Below are positions 30,084 to 37,837 of a stretch of DNA of 37,837 nucleotides, in pieces. The stretch is from Larix sibirica (lineage: Eukaryota; Streptophyta; Pinopsida; Pinales; Pinaceae). Every line of letters begins with the position of its first letter. Position 1 is the stretch's first letter. Location: NCBI GenBank assembly GCA_004151065.3, contig NWUY0304437771.1, positions 1 through 37,837 on the forward strand. Direction: 5' to 3'. The notes below the pieces were generated by a model that made no database searches, was not told where the DNA came from, and saw only the letters and a list, made by a program, of their open reading frames with translations. The position numbers were made by a program, and so were the translations under genes.

Positions 30084-30470
30084 AGACTAAATCTGTATTT
30101 GGATCTTATACTTGAAATATATTATACTATCCTTACTTATACTTACTATAATTATACTTTACTTATATTATTATTATACTATACTAATACGCCGACTTAT
30201 ACTCCATTATAAATATGATACTCTATTGGAATACTAGATTAAGATAGGTCTTATACTACATTAGTCATATGAATACTAGATTACTCTATTATATATAGAT
30301 TAATACTATATTAGACTAGAACTATGAATGAAACTAGACTAATAATCTTATACTTACTATACTTTATGATACTCTTTTTAGTACTCTATTAGGAGCAGCA
30401 ACAATAGCATACTTAGTCTTATCTACAGAACATCTTCTCCTTTATTATACGTTTAACTTATCCATTGCCA
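30084..30470. repeat. AT-rich simple-sequence tract (ttatact/actatat words)
   Basis: About 300 bp of ttatact, tatacta and ctctatta words with no fixed period. It sits exactly between the structured segment and the first plus-orientation R1 copies. Confidence 0.65.
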
Positions 30471-30710
30471 GTTGATCCATTCCACCTCACATAGCTCATT
30501 GCTGGGAGGTCATTGCAAGCCGGTAATAAGCCAAGAGTCGTCAATCGTTGCTGCCTAACCGCTAGTCGTCGCAGCAGGTGTTTATGCACTTGGATGCCGC
30601 TACTAAACAATACTGCTGGTACTTGATACAGTCGATGCCATATTTCCACAATAGAGATAGAATACTTTGGTTGGACAAGATTACAACTTCTACTTCTTCT
30701 GATACTAGCG
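30471..30710. other. Spacer with cacctcacatagc copy
   Basis: ccacctcacatagctcattg at 30482 recurs in altered form at 31024, followed in both by gtcattgcaa-type words. Overlapping frames on both strands (about 106 codons, 30562-30898) have no recognised motif and span R1 copies. Confidence 0.5.
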
Positions 30711-31200
30711 CATCTCTACGTGTCGCATATCTAAGAGCTGCTCTAGCGAAGAAGCTTCTTCTTGTTGTCTCCTTGGTCACTATGATATCGCCATGGAGAC
30801 GTTGCTCCCCGGATCTAATTCCACTAGCTCTACCTTTACAACCTATTAATATACGATATCGCATATCTACGTTGAACTTTTCCAAGGAGAAGACCTAGCC
30901 GGGATAACTCTCACCAGCAGAACCTCACCATAGCGGCCGGATCTACTACAACCTCTTACTAGAAGAGCTCGCATGGAGAAGTCCTGGCTTCTATTTCAAC
31001 CCGTATGAACTTAAACTATATCTCCACCTCACATAGCACATCATTGCCCAGTACTCGTAGCCTACCAGTCATTGCAACCAGTCATAGTAGTAAATCATAC
31101 CAGTAGTCATTTTGAATACGGCTGGGCTCAACCGCATCTCTACGTGTGCATATCTACGCGTTAATATATGATCTCGCCATGGAGAAGTCCTGGCCATGCT
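30711..31200 (+). repeat. R1 repeat cluster, plus orientation, part 1
   Basis: Copies: 30711-30737 (catctctacgtgtcgcatat) with 30781-30804 (tatgatatcgccatggaga); 30845-30877 (attaatatacgatatcgcat); 30967-30987 (ctcgcatggagaagtcctgg); and 31133-31193, the most complete copy, with catctctacgtgtgcatat, then gttaatatatgat at 31160-31172, then cgccatggagaagtcctgg. Confidence 0.78.
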
Positions 31201-31500
31201 ATGGGCAAGTTGAAAGTGCATACAGACGTTTACAATGAGAAACAGGTTGAACTCGCATGGATAAGTTATTGCCTAAGAATTTGTAATCTATGCTTTAGTC
31301 CCATGCTCTAAGGCCATAGCCCCAGAGTTCAATCCAAGTGAAAGCCGTAGTCTCCATTCTTTTACAGTCCAATAGCCTTCTACAAAGTAGTTCCATGGCA
31401 GCTAAATGACTATCTTAGTTCATTTCGTCTAATTTGATGTTGTTGCAAAATGAAACAACCTCGTTTTGATTGAGTCGCCCTATCGAGGCAATAAAATGGA

Positions 31501-31549
31501 GATTCTTGTGAAGAAACTATACCCTTTGAGCTGAACGTTTCTCTATGCC
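31501..31549. repeat. Direct repeat, copy A (partner 31889-31937)
   Basis: gattcttgtgaagaaact then accctttgagctgaacgt, tttctct. The partner 388 bp to the right is identical in the first block and diverged in the second. Confidence 0.85.
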
Positions 31550-31571
31550 AACTGGAGTCATTGAACTTGGA

Positions 31572-32050
31572 CTCCTCTACGTGTGCATGCATATCTACTG
31601 ATACTTGCATCCATAAGTTGTAACTTTCTGGATCGCCATAAAGACGTTTTCACTTTTTATACCAGCCATATCTACTAACTTGTCCGTTGATTAACCACCT
31701 TTTTCCGAACCTCTCACCTTGGAACCCTAACCTGCAGACCTAGCCATAGCAGCTTGATATCTATAAATAAACAAAGAAATACGTTAACATATTATATCGC
31801 CATAGAGCAGTTTTAACATACTATCTCTACTCGCATATATTTTAACATGCTATACTGGCTTTAACGTACTATACTGGTTTGTTTTAGAGATTCTTGTGAA
31901 GAAACTCTACCCTTTCATCATGTTTCTCTGGTATTCCCTTGCACCCAGGTCAGGTGCTGCTGATGCCATATCACTAGGCTCATGCCTGTTCAATCCATAT
32001 GGTCTCTCCACGTGGTTCATATATGATATCCGCATAGAGAGGTTGTTCTA
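31572..32050 (+). repeat. R1 repeat cluster, plus orientation, part 2
   Basis: 31572-31600 (ctcctctacgtgtgcatgca) with 31634 (gatcgccataaagacgtt); 31782-31818 (gttaacatattatatcgcc, then atagagcagt); 32003-32048 (ctccacgtggttcatatatg then atatccgcatagagaggttg). Confidence 0.75.
31889..31937. repeat. Direct repeat, copy B (partner 31501-31549)
   Basis: gattcttgtgaagaaactct then accctttcatcatgtttctct. See the partner. Confidence 0.85.
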
Positions 32051-32260
32051 GCTAGAAATATTCAATTTCTACTTGCTCTTGGGCCTATTTGGACCTGGGA
32101 GGAGGCTGCTCGCACCTCTACGTTGTTTAACTTGCAGTGCCATATGAGTTCGGGTTGGTGCAGTCAATCCACTCAAGCCAGGTGATGATACCAGAGTTAG
32201 GCTGCTAAGATACTCCGCTGACTCTCTTGCACTTGGTTATACTTGGTTACAGCGAACATC

Positions 32261-32950
32261 CATCTCTACGTGGTTCATAGTGGTCATATAGGTATGTAGC
32301 CCTTGCACCATATTATATGATGTCGAATTGTTGAATCCAGATCCAGATGTGTCGGTTGTTCGGGTGGGATTGAAAACCTCCGCTCAATTGGCGTTGTTCC
32401 GGCTTAACAACAACTTTCTTTGTCGGGTAAATTGGAACAACCTAGGATATTGGAGATCTCAAATGGAGATTCTAATATAGTAACTATGCCATTTACGGCA
32501 TTGGCTCTATGGCTCTATACCTAGGAACAACCTAGTTGCTGCTGTGGGGCCTAGGTGTTGGGACTAGGCTCCTACTAGACCTAGAAGAGTTTATGCCAGA
32601 GCTGGGCTAAGAGAATCCGCAGGTGGTGGGTGCCATATGAGTTCGGGGCCTAGTTGATGTTGTCGATCCGTAAATACTGGACCTAGGCTACAGCAGATCT
32701 CATAGCAGCCAGACCTACTACAACTACCGGGCTAACTAAAACATCTTACATATATGATGTAGGCATCGATAAGTTTGCACCTATTAGATTAGACCAACAT
32801 ATTCAATCTAGTTACTATACGATGTTGGCATATCTAACTAAGCCTAACTAAGCCAGATCTAACTACCTAGGCTACCTAGGATGTTGCATGGATACCTTTT
32901 CACTATGATATAAACATAAATAAGTTTGCATCTCTGTGGTGTTCTTCCTG
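32261..32950 (+). repeat. R1 repeat cluster, plus orientation, decayed part
   Basis: 32261 (catctctacgtggttcata); 32745-32781 (cttacatatatgatgtaggc then atcgataagtttgcacc); 32811-32838 (gttactatacgatgttggca, tatctaac); about 32902-32940 (actatgatataaacataaat, aagtttgcatctctg). Around them are gaacaacctag and gacctag words that also repeat. Confidence 0.6.
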
Positions 32951-34143
32951 GGCTCGCTCCTGGGATTCTGGGATTGCTGGGAAGAATGATTATGCTGGAA
33001 CTTATCCTGGTTATGCCTGGAAAAGCCTTAATTAAGCTAGAAGGCATTAGTTATACCACCTATAAATAGAGCCATCATTGTAACGCCAACCGGCCACTTA
33101 CAAGCCCTGCACCTTAGTTACGGACCCGGGCGGTAGGTGGGATTGGGTGAGGTAGGGCGCTTCCTCCCACTTTATGATCAGCAGCACTCCCGGCCCCAAT
33201 ACCTCCCTTAAGAGTGATCATTTATTTATATCCTCCCTTGTTCCTTTGGGGTTTTCCCTGTATTGGTTCCGGAACTACGGATGAGAAATGGTGAGATGAT
33301 TGGTTACAGGAACGGTTTATTTATGACGCTCCGGAGCTTACTGTTATAGCTTTTTTCGCTCCCCCTTCCACTCTTATGATCTATATGTTACTATCTTTCT
33401 GGTTCTACTTCTGGATAGCTTGTTGCATAAATGAGCTGACTGTCTTCTTTCTGGCTTTCATTAAGAAGCGTGCATTAAGAAGCGAGCATGAATGAGCAGC
33501 CAGGCTTGCTTTATTGAATTACGGATCCGAACTTGCCTTGCTTAGAGCGGAGCTGGCTTACAGAACTCAAATGAGGTATTGAAAATCCTCTCACAACTAG
33601 TTAGGTTTTGTCTCCCTTTTAGTTGGTCACGGGGCTAGGTCTAATAAAGGCAGCTTCGCTTGGTACCGAAGGTATGCTTGTCTTCCTGGCATACTTGCCT
33701 TAAGGTATGGTCTCCCCAGCTCGTTTCTGAGTCTCCCTTTATTTACTCCCTCGCTTACTCTCGTATCGCTCCCCTAAACGTTATAATAATAATGGGTTTA
33801 AGCATCTAGCTGAGTTCTTAGCAAGGCCTATGGGGGCTCGTTACGCAAGGCTACATTCGCCAGAAGCACACTCTAATTAAGGAGCTGACTCTTTAATAAA
33901 AACTAGAATAAAGTAGTATCCCTTCCTGGTTTAATGGGAGAGGTCTGTCTTTCTATTCTTTCTCCCGGATAAAAACCCCCTTGCTTTTCGGGCTAGTAGG
34001 GTCATTTACTTCCAAACTCTCTTGCGTTGTTCCCTTGCTTTTTTGCTATACTTTCCTACCTTACACCTGACTACTCGTCTTAATGAGCTTAGTGGACGGA
34101 CTCCCTTTGAAGCAGTGGAGGCTCGTTCCGCGAGTGCAACAAG
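32951..34143. other. Plant mitochondrial-style spacer
   Basis: No gene recognised. cattaagaagcg is tandemly doubled at 33459 and 33473 (14-bp unit). Pyrimidine-rich blocks such as ctttctattctttctcccgg and cttgcttttttgctatac are typical of seed-plant mitochondrial spacers in style. Confidence 0.5.
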
Positions 34144-34452
34144 TTGCCAGATATTGTTCATTATATTGCTTACAAGAGAAGAACTAGACGCATGAACTCC
34201 CTTGGCTTCTTTATTGCCTACAGCAGGATCAGAAAAACTCGAATAAAGAGAATTCTAATGAACTCTTATTCTTTCGCTCATTATCTTCCTGGAGTTGAGA
34301 AGAACCACTCTCCCTGGCTCGCTGGCTGGATGGAAGAAATACTGGAATGGAACCACTCGCCCGTATGGGATAGGGTTTCCATTCTCAATAACCCCAGTCA
34401 TTTTTTGTCTGTTGTGAGGACCATATTTTATAAAAACCTTATCATTATATAA
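34144..34452 (+). CDS. Unrecognised 102-codon basic frame (doubtful)
   Basis: ATG frame with a strongly basic first half (YKRRTRRMNS, RIRKTRIKRI) and an aromatic-rich second half (SPWLAGWMEEILEWNHSPVW). The composition is even and there is no internal repeat, so it is a better candidate than most frames here, but I recognise no family and see no conserved neighbour. A fragment of an old mitochondrial or imported gene is possible. Confidence 0.2.
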   Translation: MPDIVHYIAYKRRTRRMNSLGFFIAYSRIRKTRIKRILMNSYSFAHYLPGVEKNHSPWLAGWMEEILEWNHSPVWDRVSILNNPSHFLSVVRTIFYKNLIII

Positions 34453-34456
34453 CCTA

Positions 34457-34490
34457 TTACTATATAAGCTCGCATGGAGACGTTGACCTT
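34457..34490 (+). repeat. Isolated R1 fragment (plus orientation)
   Basis: gctcgcatggagacgttgac matches the right half of the copies at 30781 and 30967. It is the last clear copy on this side. Confidence 0.65.
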
Positions 34491-35101
34491 GTCCATATAT
34501 AATTGAACAGATAGCTATTCTTAGCTTTAGTCCCCCGGCCTCTAGACAGGACTAGTGTGAGTCTTGCTGTCCTTCTTGCCTTAGCCGAAGTGTCCACATA
34601 GATTAGTTCCAACAGCCTTCCTATAAGGGTTATATGTCTGGGTCTGGAGGAACTATATGTCCAGGCATACATCTGGTTAAATAGACTGCTTCAATATATA
34701 TTAAAAGAAATCATGCAGGCGGTAGGGGAGACAGCTTGGTATTATGCTTAGAGGTTTCTTTGTTTCTGCCTGTTTAGAGCCTATTGCTTCCCAATCATGC
34801 CACCTAGAATAAAGCCTTATTTAGACCTAGCTACCTCTACTCTTCTAAGGCTAAGCTTGTCTAGACTTAACCTCCACCCATCTCAGTCCATTTGTCATGG
34901 ACCACTATCTTTATACTAAGGATCATCTCGATGAAAACCTATAAGTCTTCCATTCCACCCATGTTCCTCACCAATCTTCTCTAACTAGCTCGTGAGAAGA
35001 GGATATTAGTGTGGGACCTACCCAATTTACTTCCATCATGCTCGACCTTCAAACCCTACCTCTGCATGTATTATAGGTAGTTGAGTATGATACCTAGCAT
35101 G
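34491..35101. other. Spacer without recognisable gene
   Basis: Short frames only. It has C-rich coding-like texture (cctccaccc, cttccaccc) but no motif I can name. Confidence 0.4.
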
Positions 35102-35333
35102 TTTATCCCTCCACCTTACTTTAGTACATGTTGTCTTATACCCTGCTTAGATAGATGGCTCGTCAGGTACTTAACCCTCGCTAGCCTATCCATGCTCTAG
35201 TTAACTTGCAACCTTCTTAGGATGTGACCACTTCTACCGAGTCTTCCAAGCAATCTATTACTTATGTAGCCTCCTTACTAGCTTATAACCTCACAACCCA
35301 ATAAGCCTCTACAAAAGTGACCAAAGGTACGGA
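35102..35333. repeat. Right arm of perfect 232-bp inverted repeat
   Basis: Exact reverse complement of 1-232. The right end (35333) is set by the window start on the other arm and may not be the true end; the left end (35102) is a real loss of matching. Confidence 0.95.
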
Positions 35334-35339
35334 TTAAAC

Positions 35340-36590
35340 TTTGAGGGAATCTACTGATATAATGTGGTTGTAATGGTTTGACATGTTTATATACATAACA
35401 TCTTTAGACCTTGCCTCTTCTAAATATGGCCAAGGTAGATCTTCTCATTGATAGTAAAAAAATAATATATATATGTATATACGTGATTCAGAGCCTAAGT
35501 AATTGAGTAGTAGTTCATCAGGATTCAAGATTAATACAAAGTTTTTGAGATGGTTGGAGAGGAGATCATTAAGAATATAGAGGAGATAAGGCACACATTC
35601 CATTACAGCCACCCACTAAGCATAGAGTAGTAGATCTAGCACTCATTTCCTATGACCTTCCATCCTTCCCACCACAAGTAAAGTATCTTAAAAAGATTAT
35701 TTTGATTGTATTACCTAGGTGGCCATCTAGAGTAGCAAGACTCATATAGTGTCAGATAATTATAGAGGGTTAGGGCCAGTGAGGCTAGCATGTAGATGAT
35801 TTGGCATTATTAAGATAGGAATGGATACTAGAGGCCATGTAATGGAGTAATATATATAGTGAAAAAGCAATTGAGAGAGGTGCTAATTAACTAGGATATA
35901 GAGTCATACATGTTAGATTTTCATAGGAATAGATGATTATTATTCTAGAGGAAGTCATGTACCTTATAGTGTCAAATATTACTGGTTATAGAGTAAAGCA
36001 GGAAGTAATTATTACTGCTAGATATGAGTGATGCAAGAGTAGACTACATTTTACTTGGTCATCCTAGACCTTGCACATGGGAGGACGCATTAGGTATATC
36101 TACTACATAGTTGAAAATTTGTAACACAATAAAACCAGCTATTATTATAGCATTTTCACTAGTTACACTTAAAATAAGCATGTATCATAGTGATTTTATA
36201 CCAAGGAACCTAATATAAGCCATCTGAGATATAGTTACAAGGGGTGCTAGATATGATCTGATTTATATGATATAAGGGGTATTGTATTCAGATTTGAATG
36301 CCTTTACTAAGTACGTGGTTAAATATATAATGTAAGGGACATTAATTTCAGTATGGATATAGGATAATCCCTACCTATGGAGGTTGTACAGAGATGTATA
36401 TACAATAGTTAGACCAACCATCTAGCACTATACAAGTATAAGGTAGTGGAATATGGATGGCTAATGATAGAGTTAATGAGAAAGGATCACATTCATTGGC
36501 AGCGGCATTCAAAGATATATAGGGTATTATTATAGACGTAAGAATTAGACTTATAAGTCAAAATATTATATCAATAACTAAGTAGGACAA
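35340..36590 (+). other. Long TAG-rich tract, possible eroded element
   Basis: AT-rich, with very frequent TAG words on the plus strand and almost no open frames. Protein-like islands remain (for example DARVDYILLGHPRPCTWEDA near 36033 and NHLALYKYKVVEYGWLMIEL near 36418) in different frames. The likeness to 24481-25020 suggests the same kind of decay. No family is recognised. Confidence 0.25.
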
Positions 36591-37095
36591 TTCCGACTCT
36601 GGCTTGGCTTTTTAGATTGGTTCGATGGCTTATCTCTCCAATGGCTTATCTCTCTTTCCCGTGCTTAGAGCTATTTCCCGGTAATGAATGTGGTCCTTCA
36701 ACCGGTTCTACGCCTGGGACTTATTTTACTCATGAAGGTAAGCATCTCGATCTCGATCTGGATATGCAATAAGCTATGCTCCTACCTACGTAAGGGTAAT
36801 AATCTTCAGCAGTCCGCGGGTCTGAATTCGATGTGTTCGCCTACCTTATAGGATTGCTAATAAACTTACCCGGTTGAGTCTGTAAGTTTGGGTTCGGGGC
36901 GTTCCCATCTAGGTGTGTTCTTGCCCAACCCGGGCGGGATCCTGTTACCTGGGCCTACAACTGCTAGATCTACTACTTCTGCCCAACACAAGACAGAACT
37001 GCTAGGTGGTGGTGTTTTATGTAGTTGCTTATAGACGTGATTATTACCTTTTACCTCTTAGTTAATGAGTGTTTGTTTTTTATTGATTGGATTTA
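36591..37095. other. Spacer with small tandem duplications
   Basis: atggcttatctctccaatgg is a 16-bp tandem (36628 and 36644). gctaggtggtggtg, with gttgcttatagacg after it near 36999-37037, returns diverged at 37469-37505. No gene seen. Confidence 0.55.
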
Positions 37096-37099
37096 TTCA

Positions 37100-37345
37100 A
37101 TTGATTGATCCATACCCCCACATGTTCCTACAGTGCTTGATTTGATTTACTTGCTTGATTGATCCATATACCCCAAAAGGGACTATCCATATACCCCATC
37201 GTGCCCTACAGATTTTATCCACAACGAATGCTATCTTTAGACCCATTGTTCCCGCCCACCAAGCATCCCACCAAGCTAACCTCACTCCCTGTGCTATCTT
37301 TAGAACCCTTGTTCCCCACTGTAAACCATTATACCAAGCACTCCT
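37100..37345. repeat. Interleaved duplications (ttgattgatcc; gctatctttag)
   Basis: ttgattgatccata at 37101 and 37155; atccatataccccat/aaa at 37161 and 37185; gctatctttaga followed by ccc-ttgttccc at 37230 and 37293 (63 bp apart). Overlapping 76- and 104-codon frames owe their internal repeats to this and are not called as genes. Confidence 0.8.
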
Positions 37346-37837
37346 TAAGCCCACCGGGCCAACCAGGAAAGGACAGTACAACTAACACCTGTACACCTAC
37401 TGGGAATACGAATGGTACCCTGGTTCCTGCCCACCAATTACGACACGGAACAACCCAGCAGAACAACAGCTAGGTGGTGGCTTCACGGAGCTGCTTATAT
37501 ACGCATTTATACCGACCCTTTCTCTTTTCTTTATTTGGGTTTTTGGCTTTATCGCCTGTTTTATTTGTATGTGGGGGATAGGGTTTACACCGCACTATAT
37601 AAATTATAGGAACATCCAACTTATGGGGCATGTTCACTTGTGGGTGGGTGGTACACTGATGGGACAGGTAGGTGGTCTTTCACTTTGCTGGGCTAGCGGC
37701 ATATCACAACCACACAGTCTGGTGTCTCATATCGGTATCACTTCATGCTCCCGGGTCTATATCTAGCGATATCACACATCCTCACGACTATCCTTCCAAC
37801 CTCATGGAGAAGTAGTCTCCAACCAACACCTAGGGGA
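37346..37837. other. Spacer to window end
   Basis: It holds the second copy of the gctaggtggtggc block (37469). acctcatggagaagtag near 37799 is a weak R1-type word. No gene seen. Confidence 0.45.

Noticed and set aside
19087-34490. R1 as a CRISPR-like array
   Set aside because: Copies are diverged, spacing is irregular (about 110-200 bp or more) and the spacers themselves repeat; nothing resembles cas genes.
37159-37473. 104-codon proline-rich frame
   Set aside because: Internal repeats come from DNA duplications; no family resemblance.

Overview
The window reads as gene-poor, non-coding DNA from a large plant organelle genome, most likely a seed-plant mitochondrial genome of the gymnosperm (conifer or cycad-like) kind. 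The reasons are plant-type LINE and Ty3/gypsy relics, spacer texture typical of plant mitochondria (for example about 33.1-34.4 kb), short AAGG-flanked repeats resembling the Bpu elements described from Cycas mitochondria, two segments resembling parts of group II introns, and a perfect 232-bp inverted repeat. I cannot exclude nuclear DNA that has absorbed mitochondrial sequence. I found no intact conserved mitochondrial gene, rRNA or tRNA.

Layout. 1-232 is one arm of the inverted repeat whose partner is 35102-35333. About 1.97-2.67 kb holds the 3' end of a LINE (reverse-transcriptase tail and zinc motif). 2.7-6.3 kb is spacer with degenerate short repeats. 6.3-8.6 kb holds three decayed or unrecognised protein-like frames (one on the plus strand, two on the minus strand). 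8.6-11.8 kb is decayed tandem microduplication. 11.81-12.07 kb is a second LINE fragment (the beginning of the RT domain). 12.57-12.77 kb looks like part of group II intron domain I. 13.6-17.5 kb is a chain of minisatellites and diverged duplications. 19.1-19.8 kb is an array of repeat family R1. 20.1-22.65 kb is the pol remnant of a Tat-like Ty3/gypsy retrotransposon, followed by an unrecognised frame at 22.77-23.15 kb. 24.5-25.0 and 35.34-36.59 kb are TAG-rich tracts. 28.6-29.0 kb holds a 152-codon open frame. 29.3-29.8 kb is a second R1 array, 29.89-30.08 kb a structured, group II-like segment, and 30.7-34.5 kb carries R1 copies in the opposite orientation. 36.6-37.5 kb has more short duplications.

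No genes here work together as a pathway. The window records turnover: foreign retroelements arriving and decaying, intron fragments, and continual local duplication of 10-100 bp segments. The most unusual signal is R1, a roughly 40-60-bp dispersed repeat whose copies lie on one strand left of 30 kb and on the other strand right of it.
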